Source: Neonectria sp. B-13
Taxonomy: Eukaryota; Ascomycota; Sordariomycetes; Hypocreales; Nectriaceae
DNA length: 64,000 nucleotides
Assembly: GCA_002682825.1 (NCBI GenBank)
Contig: NOKP01000002.1
Location: forward strand, 3,413,378-3,477,377
Direction of reading: 5' to 3'
Part shown: one piece after another, positions 32,611 through 44,812 of the stretch
Layout of the letters: each line of letters begins with the position of its first letter
Numbering within the stretch: position 1 is the stretch's first letter
Notes under the pieces: generated by a model
What the model was told of the DNA's origin: nothing
The model's database searches: none
What the model saw: the letters and a program-made list of their open reading frames with translations, nothing else
Program-made: the position numbers and the translations under genes

Positions 32611-33408
32611 TGTTGATTCTTCTTCGTATTGGTAATCAACGAATTGGTGGCTGTTGCGATTGATATGGATTGGTGCTGAAATCTGGGGAGTCACTCGCCT
32701 GTGGCGTCATGCGAACTTGCATCCATGTCAGCCGCAGCCCCACTTCACCGGTTGACGATGCCATCCTAGGCTGCCAAGCTGCTCCAAATCGACCGGAATA
32801 TTTGCCAAGGGCCGTACTCGTAGCATCACACTGCTCCACTCTTCGTCTCTGCCGAAAACTGTCTTCACAGGGCCTAGTCTTACCGCGTCCTGCTGCAACT
32901 ATTGAAACTCGGTCTTTGCCAGATACTAAATGTGGCTTGGGACCATTGCTCGGCGGCTCCGTCAACGGGATGAGGTTCATAGTAAACACTCAGCACACTG
33001 AGCCCTCAAGGCTAAGATGTTTCCGGGTCTCCGCCCATCACTGGAGCGCCGCCCGTTGAGTTGTAAATCTGAACCGGTTTCGAGATCAACAGACACGATG
33101 GTGTTGCTGCCAAGGTTAAGGGCAGTGGGACGGTTCATGTTGGACTTGGCTTGCGAATCCACGCACCATTACGATGCTCTCTCAATCCGTGAGATGTCGA
33201 ACTAGAACAACCTCAAACACAATTCGAGTCCGCGATGATTATACAAGCCATCGCTGCAGGATATCTTTGGATTGAAGCGTGTGTCCTCGGTGTGACTTTC
33301 CATGCTGTCCATTTGATGAAGACTAGGACCCGCAAGGCTCTCACAGCCAACCCTACGAATAACTATACCCAGTCCAGAATGTTCCTAAAACAGCCTGCTC
33401 TGTGTAAA

Positions 33409-33430
33409 CCCCCCCCCCCTTTTTTTTTTT
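33409..33430. repeat. Homopolymer run: C11 followed by T11
   Basis: Eleven C are followed directly by eleven T. Such runs are prone to length errors in sequencing. Confidence 0.85.
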
Positions 33431-36400
33431 AAACATCTCGCGCTACTTGAGTCAGTCTCTTTCCGACCATACACGGAATTCAAGCTCGTAGAATTGCGTC
33501 CTTTGGTGACGAGTCCTCCAAAACTAGCAAATCCCACCTGGTGTTGGCAACACTTAGCCAAAAGACACACTTATTTCTCGAGCAGAACCCGCAGTTATTC
33601 CAGAATGACAGAAGTCTTTGGACAGGTAGCTTCCTGGTCAATGGCGGGATTGAGTGCCTGTCCTTACGGCGACTGGTTACCTGTACTTGTTGGTTAGGAT
33701 ACCAATGTGCTCAAGGGCTTACGGCATGTGTTCAACCACTCTCAAATAGTGAATTGTTCTTTTCAAGGTTCCAGTCATAGCTTGCGGACTTTATGTCATC
33801 ATCTATCCACTCTTCAACATGTTGATCAAGCACGTTGTTCCACAGACGAGTAGCATTAACTGTATTCAGGATATATGTGGTCACCGAGTTAATGAAAGCC
33901 AATATACACTGCCATCATAGTATCGTTTATGACCATAATGTTTAGATTATCTGACCCAAACACGGGATCTGTCCTTCCACGAATTCATCCCATCTTGCGC
34001 ATGTCCTCCTCGGATGTGCCCTGGCCTTATCATCGCAGAACAGCCATGTTCAGATATCCCACCACAAAACGTCTCCAAACCCTAGACTACCGACCCCGGT
34101 TCTCACCTAGAAGACTACAACCGGCCAGGCAGGCCACCGGTTAGCTGCTATGCTTCACCTTGGCTTCGTTAAGCTGTGGCTTCTGGGATACGATGATAAC
34201 AGCACCTAAGTTAAGACTCTAGTCTCTTTGTCTTGCATAAGCACATGTATCTGACGGTTCAACCGCCTTCGACAGGGCCAATTCTTCTCAAAGGCATCCA
34301 CTACCACTGCGGTTTCGCCATCACTCGTCTCTTCGCAGCGGTAACCCGAACTCCAGTCTCAGATTCCAACGAAAGTACTCCTAAATCATGCAGCCACAGT
34401 TCCGCAGTAGTATGAATGCCTTTGATTCGTAGCGTTGTGAATGTCTCTGTCGGGCTTGTTTCATTATGAGCAAGAGGCTAGCTCAGTGAGACATAAGCTT
34501 CCCATGGAAACAACGTATTGTTTAGAAATAACAAAATGTCCTTTTTGATACTGTCAATGCCAAATATTTGTTTCAACATGCCGCTTCATAGGGAAGCTGG
34601 CTGTAGGGCGTTTCTAGAGACTGAAGCCGGGTTGCTTTATTCGATATCGGCGGCTTGCTTTTAAAACAAACACCCCGAGTATCTTGCGAATATTGACCCC
34701 ATCTCAGAGGACCTATTTCTTCTATTTACAGTGGGCATTATATGCGCTTCCTACAGTTCATGGTTTGAATGACATCCCTGTTTTAGTCAAACGGGTTACC
34801 TGCTTGCTTGTTGATCAAGACAACTGTCCATCTACAGGTTGAAATATCCTCATCATGGAAATTGCAAACCATCGACGTCCCCGAGATAACTATCCTGCAT
34901 TGGTAAGAACCTTTGAGTGCGATAGCGTATATCGCTGTATCACGCTCACCAGCGCAACACCCTCCGCCCTTAGTACAGGCAGTCAGCCGCCGGTAACATG
35001 ATTGTGTCTACCGCTTCCAAGTTAAAGGGCTCCTTTCTCTACATGACATCAAGGCTTACCCTCGATATCCATCACATAGAGCTCGTCGACTAATCAAACG
35101 GCCCGGGTCAGCACCCGCGTCTCGCCCGTCTTCGTTGTCTCGTCCGTTCCGGTATCCACTTCTCCGACGCCGTCCTCAACCGGCCCCGCCGGACGTCGCA
35201 ATGGCACCCAATGGAGAGGTCGGCTACGTCTTCGTTGTGACTGTATTTACTTCCGATACGATGGTTCATATCGAGTGTAGTGAGAATGAATGACAATATC
35301 ATAATTGAGTTCCCCTTTGGCGCGATGATGCAATGAGAACTGAGTTAAGTTAAGTCAAACACGGCTGCTAACTCTTCCATTAGTTGAGCTCCAGCCATAC
35401 CAACTCAATATGTCAGTATGCAGGATTTAAACCGCGGATAAACACAGGGATACTCAGGAATTCTCTATATCCAAACTCTGCTAAGGGGTATTATCAAGGA
35501 CCTGAATCTGTTCCTCACAGATACCAAGACGAAGTCACACCTTTTGTTACACAGTCCATAATAGTGCGGTTTGCCAGCAGACTCTAATTAGCGAACGGCG
35601 AAGTCTTAACCAGATTCTCACAGGCTCCTAAGGTCGACCGGCGTATAGGTAGAACGGTTCCACTGCGGTTCACTGCTGGCAGGATTCGCCGGCGTCTTGG
35701 CGTAACTCACACGCGCCACCGAAATCGGTTCAGACGAAGCAAATGAACATGCCTTGGTAGCTCAGAATTATGGATGGCACTGCCCCTGTACATCCACGTT
35801 GGGGGTCCAGCGGTCGGGGGCCCAGTAAGCAACTCAGTATTCTCAATTTGTGTTCTCTGCGAAATACCGCCATAGAGTATAGGCTTGATGTGGTGTTGCT
35901 CTGGCCTCTAATTTTCCGGAAGAGGATCAAGTTGTGCTAGTGCTTCCAACGGTGCCTGGAAAGCACAAAGATATTACTCTAATTAGCTGATGGTAATACT
36001 TTCTCGGCGGCGTAGCATATAAGTCATCATCCTCTAAAAAAGGAGTCTTCAGCCCCATGAGCTTTCATCACCGGTAGGAGCGATAACACATGAACACCTT
36101 AGAAGTCACATTCGTGCAAGTTTTACTCTTGTGGCGTTCATCCTTGTCGATGATCGCAAATTCAACTCACCACCCCCCTCTCAACGAACGTATTTCGCGG
36201 ACTCTAGATCCCTTCCCCATATAATAATATGCATTCTTCCTCGAAACCCCACTCCCTATCTTCGTACCGACTGTTCAACCCCGGGGTAATGAAGCTGTGA
36301 ACCAACACATCGGATCTCCAGAACCACTCAAGCGAGAAATGGAGGCAACGGCACTCACGCCTCGCCCCCCGACTTACTAGTCTTCCAAGTGGACTGCACC

Positions 36401-38210
36401 GGACCTGCCGCTAACAGCCTCTAGGGTTTTCTCACAGTGAGAAGAGACTCGGGCATGATATCGCTCGGATGGGGGGGTTGACAGAGATTGGTGGCGCCGA
36501 TGTGTCAAGCATGTGACTCCCTTCCGGGGAACTGACCACATACACGTGGTGGTGTCTACGGATACTTGTTGCCGGGATAGCACCGCCCGCTTGCGACGGC
36601 GCAACTCACTGCCGTTGAGCCGTCTTCGGAGACGCTCGGAGGTATCGGAAGCTCCGCTGGAAGTTGGCGTTGTCGGCGTGTAAGCTCGACGGTTAATGAA
36701 CGAGTGTCACTATGAAGTAAGTAATAACGGGCTAATGTTAGCCTTGATGGACCTGAGGAACTACTGGTGTGCTTGTCGTGGAGGACGTCGCACCAAAACG
36801 CCCGCGCTGGGACGGTCGCACGAACCACCTAAAAAGACCTCAAAAGACCTCAGGCAACCAGTATTACTTAGTTCTCATCCTTTTCTAGAACCTCCGACTA
36901 GTAGGTACTTAGCTTGTCCCCGTCTGCCACTGTTCGACGCCTCCCGTCTCGCTAGCAGGGACTCGGCTCACCAAGTGGATATCTCCACTCCCAAGACTGA
37001 CGAGTAGCAGACTCTGGATTTCATTCACAAGGAAGCCGAGGAAATTATCACAGACTTGATCAATGGGCGATGTGCAGACACCAGCAAACCTGACCTCTGG
37101 CGCACACCGACAAGCGAAGCTTGTAGATCCGGCTGGTCAACCGCCGCTGCGGTACTGCACTTGATATGCCTTCCGTTTCCCCCTCCTTGTTCTCCCTGTC
37201 GCTGCCCCCCCCTTGCGACCTCGCCCCCCTCTCAGGTCTCAGGTCCGCCCACATCATGTGGCCATTGTCCGCAGTGCAACGTTGTGCTCGTGGCGCCATC
37301 TTCGCAAATACCGTCCCCTCCAAACGTGCCTCGGTGCGCCTTTGGCTGTGGTTACGAACGGCCCGGCGGTGCAAGTCGTGGCGCGTGCTCTCGGGCAGCA
37401 CAGTCAGCCCTATCAGTGGCCCTGGTGTGTCACGACATCTAACCATCTCGTCATCGTGACGAACCGTCCTCTCACCAATGAGCCTTGATCTGTCTTGCAG
37501 GAGTTCCAAGAATCTCCCCACGAGTTGGCAGCAACGAGAAAAGAGCAAAGATGGAAGCGTTGCCTCCTTCGAAGCCCGATGCAACCTTGTCCAGGATTGT
37601 GTGCAGACCTACATTTCTGTCGTCTATGACAAAGTGGCTCAGTCTCGACATCTTGCAGACCGCCTGGGAACACCGAGCTGCCTCGTTTCCGGCCTTCGTC
37701 ACCGTTGTAAATCAAACACCGCAGGCACAACTGACCCAATCATCGTCTAATGAGCTTGTCATTGAATCAATGTTCTTTCATCCGTCATACCATCGTTCCA
37801 TCGAAATCTTGTCTTTGGCTCCTATAAACTATCTCGCCATCCGCAAAGCCTACCAAGCCAGATTTATATGCATATGGAGTGCCATGATGGAAACCAGAAA
37901 GCAAATGCTCAAGACCCCGCTGCCGCAACCGCAACCGCCGTTTTCTGGCCTTGTGCAGACCATTTCCGTACCCATTTTGAAGAGAAGTCTTTTGCGAACG
38001 ATCCGATTCCTCGAAAATGTAGCGCCCGGTATCATAAACCTATAACCGTGGGAAAATGCCGTATGCAGAATGAATTCCAAAAGCGCCAGCCCATCCAGGG
38101 CTCCGAAAACCTCCATCCGTCGTGGTAGTTCCGTCTTCCAGTGACTCCTTACCGACATGGAAGCACCTTCATTAGTCATTGACTTGTCCCGTCGTGAATC
38201 GTCCTCCTCA

Positions 38211-40020
38211 TCAGGCACATCCAAGTTCATGTAGCTCTCGCTCCTTTGCGGCAAGCATTTCCCGCATCCTGTCAGCCTCCCGTTGAAGGGCCGCTCGGCG
38301 CTCGGACTTAAGCCTCTCGCCCTCCATGTTCATCTCGCGCGACATCGACGGGGTGCCTGGGGTCGGATCCCGATTTGAAAATGCTCCAGGGCTCGGGGCC
38401 GAGGCGCTTGTGCTTCCGGGGGATCGTATGGGCGGTAGGTAGTAGTCTCCGTCGTCGCTGCCAGCGCCCGTGTTCGAGGGGCTCCCGGTGGAGGTCGACG
38501 GATTCAGTATGGATTTGATATTTATTGACGAGACTCGTTTCGTGCTCTCCTGTCCTGTCTCATTCGGGTTGAAAGCTTCACCTTCTGTCGTCGAGAAGGA
38601 CCGTTTTCGTGTGGGTGAGAGAAAGGAGGCCGGTGAAAGAGAGGACTGTCTGTCAGAGGCGGCCGTCATCGACGTCATCGGTGGTAAACGGTTGTCGTCG
38701 TTCAGTGAACTCGGGAGGTTGCGCATGTTGTTCGACTGATGATATGCTGCGAGATCGGACGTAGACGGCAAGGGGGACATCCTTCTATTCGAGCGCATGA
38801 CAGGATGGGGTTCGATCGTGAGAGGGTGTTCCGGTCGTCGTCGCATGCCCAAATTGATGGACCCGTCGTCATTTAGCGTCCCTCTCTCAGGAGTCTGCTC
38901 TTGGCTCTGATTTTGCGTTTCCACCGAGTCCATGGCGTCTTCCATTTCCTCATCCTGAGTGACCGGGATAATCCGTTTCCGTCTTTTGATAGTTGCCTTT
39001 TTCATCGTCACCGGCCTGTGAACGCCATGAAGTTTATAATACAACCCTACCATTGTCAGCAACCAAAACAAGTCTCCACGGGGTAACAGAAGCTCACCGC
39101 AGGCGTTACAAATTGTGTGGCCACTCTCATCCCGTCTCCACAAAGGCGTGATCGTAGTCCCGCAGTTCTGGCATGCAATTACGACCGATGCGCTAGAAGG
39201 TTGACCCTGAAGAGCGTTGACATCGACAGGAACTGGCTCAGGCTTGACGCTCTCGATTCGGCCTTGGCAACCTTGTCGTTTTTGCATGACGTTCAGATGG
39301 GACGTCTTAGACACGCGGTTGTTGTAAGCGGGGCACCCATTACATCCTTCGGCGCCGCCTGTTCCATTGCACCGGCCACCGCCGGGGCAAGTTCCCCCAG
39401 GAGTTTGGTCCGCAGAAACATAGGTTGCCGGGCTGGCATTAGACTGGGTCGTTAATGAGGATGCCTGGGAGGATTTGGAGGGCGCAGTTCGGGGAGGGTC
39501 TGCGAGAACGACGTGCGGAGGTCTTTTGAGGCTAGTAGGACGAGCAGCATTTCTAGCTTTCAGATAGAGGCCGCATGCGTTACAAATGGTGGCGCCTTGA
39601 GGCGACCTCCTCCATAAAGGAGTTCGGGTGGTGCCGCAGTTGCTGTCCGATGGTGAGCTGGGGAGGTACGGGGGGTCAACAAGAATGCGCTTCTCACCTG
39701 CATACTTGGCCCTGGCCTTGGCTACTTCCCGGGGGCGGGCTTGGATTTGAGCCATGTTCCAAGTTAGAAGAGCGAGGGCTGGGGGCCTTAGATATTGAGT
39801 CATTCGGGGGGGTTGTCCTCGAGATATGAGAACCGCCGCCGAGGTTCGAACGATAATCACGGCTTTCCAGATCAGTTGGAAGTCGGGTTCGTTCCTGTGG
39901 CCCAGGGCCGTCAAGGGGTTTTGACGACATTGGCCTTGAGGGCAAGGCGGTTCGTACGGAACCGGCCTCGCGATGGTGGCTATACGGCGCCCTTGGCTGC
40001 GTTTCCTCGCTCATTCCCAT
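38211..40020 (-). CDS. sreA: SreA-type GATA factor, iron-responsive repressor, 3 exons
   Basis: Represses siderophore synthesis and iron uptake when iron is plentiful. Exons 39698-40020, 39098-39642 and 38211-39046 join in frame to 567 residues. Both introns lie within or beside zinc-finger codons and splicing completes both fingers: C107-X2-C110-X17-C128-X2-C131 and C265-X2-C268-X17-C286-X2-C289, each with TPLWRR. Between them sits the cysteine-rich region that defines this subfamily (C193, C199, C208, C211; [10 protein letters not shown] and [10 protein letters not shown]), used for iron sensing in the family. The C-terminus has a basic-acidic coiled coil ([16 protein letters not shown]). 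I chose ATG 40020 because a CT-rich leader precedes it; an in-frame ATG at 40167 would add 49 residues. No siderophore genes are next to it. Confidence 0.94.
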
Positions 40021-42834
40021 GGAGCGAGCGAAGTATTCAAGGGGAGAAGGGGAGAAGTAGATGAAATCAGGAAGTCGACGAGTGGGATTGCTGAAAGCGG
40101 TGCAACTCCGGGAGGGTGTGTTGGAGGCGAGCTGGATAGGTCTGGTACAATGCGAAGACGGGTGCATGCATCGGCGTCGATGTGTAGCCGTTAGCTGCGT
40201 AGGATAACCAGACTTTGGTGATGGAGGAGAGACGGCCTTGGTGTGGCAAGTCGAAGAAGGTTGCAGCAGGTTACAATCCCGATGAGGAATAAGGCAAATC
40301 CGGAGAAGTACCGGCGCCGGGTCTTGTGGATGCGACGTACAAGGGCAGGTACGAGGTACGGTTATCGCTTAAAGCAGTATCGAGAGAGAAAAAATAGATG
40401 GCAAACCAGTGGGTGAGGGCGAGTATGTAATGGATCAAGACGTGCTGGTGGTCAGACTAGTCGGGAAGGCCACTGGGGTACGAGGTAGGTCGACTCGAGG
40501 CAGATGACTGGGCGAAGCCCCAAACGGCCGAGTCAGTCGAATGGGAGGGGGTAGGCGAGAGTGGTCCCGGCTGATGACGCGACTGCAATTGGAGACTCGG
40601 GAGGACGGCTTCGAGGCCAGGCCAGGCAACGATGACAAACCAAAATCGGACTGTGGCGGTGTTGGATAGTTGTAGATTTGGTTTAGGTTTGCGACTTGGG
40701 GGGCGGAAGTAGCTGGAAAGAATAAGGGCGAAAGGCAGAGCCAAATATGAAAGAGATGGAGGCAGACGCAGGCGTAGATGGAGTCGAGGATCCCGGGAGA
40801 AGGTTGGATTGGAGGTGGAGTCCGCGTACAATGTTGTGAGTTGCAAGTACGCAGTTCGTAGGAGGTTGTCAGTGAGAAGCGTCAGGACGGCGCGGGGGCC
40901 AACAGGGAGAAGTAATCGAAGGCAATCGAGACGTCGAAGGCAACGGAGTGCTTGGCAAGCAGCAAAGCAGCAGGGGGGCCGTCATAAATTGGCACCACCA
41001 GCTCGGGACGGGGCAGCCAGGTGGGTGGTGAGATGTGACCAGGGGTGATCAGATCACAACCAGTGTCTAGTGCAGCAGGACAGATAAAGCCGAAGCCGAG
41101 CAAAGTAGAGTGGTAGAAAAGGATCTCTGGGAGGGAGAAGACGCCAGACAGTCGAGAGTTAAGTTGTTCGGCAGACGCAGGAGCATGGGGCTTGAGGGGA
41201 GCTGCTGGGGGTAGTGGACTCTGGACCCTCAGTGTCTCTTAGCCTTAATGGATCGGTGTGGATAAGATGAAGACGGCGGATGGGAGAAGGGTGTCGGCAG
41301 GTGCATGTGCATGGCCTGGGATGTTAGGAGACCAGGAGGACCATGGCCCAGGGAGAGACAAGAGACAAGCCGCGAGGGAACGGGGGGGAGACGACCACGA
41401 CGAGGACGGCCACGGCCACGACGATTAGGGGCCACGGGCAGAACGCAGAACGCGGAACGCAGGCGGCAACAGACAATCGCACAGAGGGTAGGTATACTAC
41501 TCCGTTGTAGTCAAAGAAAGCGTGCTTGCGGATGACAGTTCCCCTGTTATGGACGAGTCGTGAGCCGGGAGTGACGTGCGTGACACGACGAAAGCTCCGG
41601 GACCCAGAGTTTCGTGACCCGTTTCGTGGTTTTGAGGGGCTTAGAATCCTTGGACGGAAGTGGGCTGGGGGAGGGGGAAGAGAGGAGAGGGGAAGGTGGG
41701 CGACAATGAAGGCGAAGACGATGCTGCCAGTGGGCGTTATGCGATGATGTGATATGATCAACAATGGAGACGACGGCCAGAGATGATGACAGCGGGCGAA
41801 AAGGAAGGCGGTGGGTTGGGGTAACCAGCGGCCGACGGGCGACCTAAGGGAAGAGCTAGGAAAAGCCAAGCAAGAAGCCCCGTTTCCGACAGGCTGGAGC
41901 GCGGACGACCTCTCAACTGACTTGGCCCTTCTAAAGCCGGCCCTTGTTAGGCTGGTTGTTGAGGATGGATGGCATCTAGCCATCTGGGTGGCCATCTACT
42001 ATGTACGGTGGCCATCTACGGTAGCCATTTGCTGGGCCATCTGCTGGGCGGCGAATCTGCTGAGCATTGACGGGGCATTCATTGACGGGGCATGTCCAAG
42101 GCTTTATCTCGGGCGTCTGCAGGGCCTCGACTCGGTTCTGAGTCCTTTCTCCTGTGGCCTCCCGGAGTCCAATGCCCGAGTGCCGTCTCGTCCAGCGCTT
42201 CCTCCGGTGCCTCCACCGGCTTCTGCAATCTTCCTACCGCCATCTGCAGCGAGCTTTGCTCCCCTGCGGCAGAAAGAGCCCGAGAATTACATGGCAGTCG
42301 CCCGCAATCGCTGGCATCAGTCGCGGTTCTGGTGGGGTTCGCCCTCACCGCGGCTCTGTCAAAGCTTCTTCTCAAGGCCCCTCCGTCGCCCCTGACATGT
42401 CTTGGATTACATTCCGCCGATGCCGATTGGCCCAGGCGAGCCGGAGAAAATGCTATGGGGCCACTCGACACCGTTGCGGCGTTGCCCGGGCCTCGCGCAG
42501 GGGGGATCATCGACCGACCGACTTAGATCCAGTTGACGCTAGGCCAAGATCGGGCCCTCTTTTTTTTCTCGGGGTCTGGGTTCAAACGCGCCACAAACTG
42601 CCACACTCACTTGCCAAGTCTGCGCTTCTGCGCTTGACCAAATCACGTCGCGACTTGCGAGACCGGCCCGCAGCGCGCGACCGACGACTCAACACTAATC
42701 CTCCAGTATCACCACCCCTGATGCTACCTATCTAGGCCAAACCTGTGCTTCTACTTCCGCTCGCCCACATCGCCATCCACCAATTAGTCCCATTGGCAAT
42801 TCCAATCCCCTCTCGCTCCTCCTCTTCCTTCGCC
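40021..42834. other. Divergent intergenic region between sreA and bre2
   Basis: About 2.8 kb, probably promoters and long leaders of both genes. Several GATA-type sites lie here (GATAA at 40203-40207 and 41083-41087, GATAAG at 41261-41266, and TTATC at 40362-40366), which could serve autoregulation of sreA, though such short sites also occur by chance. ORFs such as 41324-41995 (-) and 42079-42510 (-) lack domains. Confidence 0.5.
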
Positions 42835-44559
42835 ATGGCTTCTTCGGAGGTAGGCAGCCCCAAACGGGAGCCCACTCCCACCGCCGCTCCCCTCTCCTCC
42901 ATCCCCCAGAAGCGAGCTCTCGACGAAGGCGGCCATAGCCCTGCCGTCCCCTCCCCGCTCAACCCCGAAGTCAAGCCCTCCGACTCCCTCGCCCCCGACG
43001 ATGCCGCCCAAACCTCCCGTTCCAAGCCCGCCCGCGCAAAGAAGGAGACACTCAAGAAGCGCGAGTCTAAGGGCGGCGCCCTCGGCGGCGACAGCGCACG
43101 CGCGACCCCCGATCCCAAGGCCGCGAAGGAACCGAAGCAGAGCAAGTCCAGTCCGTTGCGCTATAAGCTCGCGCCTCCCAAACCCTCTGACTTCGAATTG
43201 CCCCGCGGGCCTGTCATGACGTCCCATCATGAGCTCCAGGTCCCCAGTGGCGAGACGGTCGAGTTCTTCGAAGCGTCCGACCAGTAAGCCTCCCTGGGCA
43301 ATCTGTCGTAGTGTCTGTGCTAACCTCCCTAAAGTGTCTGCAACAAGAAGAACTTCCGCTATACCCACTGCATCGCCGATCCCCTCTTTCCCTCGATGAT
43401 ATACTACCGGCAGACCGAGCCTGAGCCCTTCGGACCGCGCATGAGCTTCGAGGATGCCGCCGGGCATGTCTTCTTCGACAAGTCGGCGCGCCAAGTCACC
43501 ACAGACAAGGGATTCCGAATGGCTCGGGCGAATGTCGCAGTGAGGGAGGGGAGGTCGTACTGGGAGTGCAAGATTACACAGGGAATTCGAAAGGCCAAGG
43601 ATGGCGAAGCCAAATCAGATGGTGTAAAGCATGTCCGTATGGGCTGGGCTCGGCGCGAGGCTTCGCTAGATGCCCCTGTTGGCTTCGACGCCTACAGTTA
43701 CGGAATCCGAGACGTCTCTGGGGAAAAGGTGCACATGTCACGACCCAAGGATTTCTTTCCCGCCGGCGAGCGCATCGAGGAGGGGGACGTCATAGGGTTG
43801 GAGATTCAGCTCCCATCGGAGCATCTGCACCGCAAGATCATGTCAGGGCAGTACAATCCGGCCGTGGACCAGTCCGAAGACGACCCTCCGCTCACGACTG
43901 AGGCTCCTAATATTGTGCGGGACCGTGTGCCTATCCGCTTCAAGGCGCACACCTACTTCGAGAAGATCGAGTACCACACCACCAAGGAGCTCGAGGATCT
44001 CATGAACCCGGCTTCGACAGGCTCCGGCAGCTCGTCCGAAACCCCCGGCTCCATCCACCCGAGCCCGAGCCTGCGCACTCTGCCAAATTCCTGCATCCGC
44101 GTCTACAAAAACGGCGTCCTCATGGGCACCGCTTTTGAGAACCTCCTCGGCTTCCTGCCCCCGGCGTCCCGCCCCACGGCCCAGGTCGGCGCCCGCGAGG
44201 GCCTCGACGACGGAATGCTGGGCTACTACCCGGCCGTCAGCGTTTTCCGCGGCGGTGCCGTAGAGGTCAACTTCGGGCCCGACTTCTGGTATCCGCCCCC
44301 CGGATACGACACCACCGACGGCGAGGTCGACATAGTCCGCATCGCTGGAGGGCACTTGGCTAAGGTCCACGCCGTGTCCTCTCGCTACTGCGACCAGATC
44401 GCCGAGGACATCGTCTACGACATTATCGACGAGGTAGACTTTTGGATGCAAGATGGTGGTGGAGCAACGGATCGCCAAGGAGTCAGTGACAAGAGCGAGG
44501 CAGTGGCTTTGGCCCCTGGCAGGGAGGAGATCAAGGAACTGGTTCAGGACGATTATTAA
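42835..44559 (+). CDS. bre2: Bre2/Ash2-like SPRY subunit of the COMPASS H3K4 methyltransferase, 2 exons
   Basis: Part of the Set1/COMPASS complex that methylates histone H3 lysine 4 in the nucleus; with the Sdc1/Dpy30 partner it stimulates Set1. Exons 42835-43283 and 43335-44559 give 557 residues. The first 130 residues are disordered, Pro/Ser/Lys-rich. After the splice (SDHVCNKKNFRYTHCIADP) comes FPSMIYYRQTEPEPFGPRMS and a SPRY domain from about residue 190 to 475: SYWECKI, VRMGWARREASLDAPVGFDA, YSYGIRDVSGEKVHM, EGDVIGLEIQLP, CIRVYKNGVLMGTAFENL, LGYYPAVSVFRGG and VEVNFGPDFWYPPP. A C-terminal helix (DQIAEDIVYDIIDEVDFW) matches the Sdc1-binding end. The ATG at 42835 is the first good start after a CT-rich leader. 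Confidence 0.95.
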
Positions 44560-44812
44560 AAGGAAGGAAACACTATAGCGATGCATCACGGTGTTTGGTT
44601 TCGGTTGGCTCCAGAGATACCCGCTGCGTAAATTGCAGGAAAACAGACATGTCATTCATCTACGTAATACTCATAAAAACGAGACTCGCTAGGTATCCTT
44701 ATCCATATGTGTGATGTCGGTCCCTTTCCCATACGCATCCCACCCGTAACGTACTCATTACTGTTGTAACTATCTTCACTTCCCCTCCGCGACCGTAGCA
44801 GAAGGGCCAGCC
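44560..44812. other. Short intergenic between convergent genes
   Basis: About 250 bases holding the 3' ends of bre2 and the minus-strand membrane protein gene. Nothing else is seen. Confidence 0.5.

Larger units (their letters stand above)
31092..38210. other. Long gene-free stretch (7.1 kb)
   Basis: No gene that I can support lies here. The left end is the promoter of the homeodomain gene, with a CAGT repeat and a hexamer repeat. From about 33.2 to 36.3 kb the sequence is more AT-rich, with short ORFs only, and looks like decayed noncoding DNA. I recognise no transposase, reverse transcriptase, terminal repeats or tRNA. ORFs near 37.1-38.2 kb, on both strands, are 100-190 codons without domains; one (37850-38254 minus) overlaps the 3' end of sreA. 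Confidence 0.5.

Noticed and set aside
36696..37500. Possible degraded gene (several short frames on both strands)
   Set aside because: No frame could be matched to a family, and joining them would need invented splice sites.
38211..39914. sreA as one 567-codon ORF starting at 39914
   Set aside because: This frame reads through both introns, breaks the first GATA finger (the first Cys pair is missing) and inserts 17 residues in the second. Splicing restores both fingers; the equal length is a coincidence.
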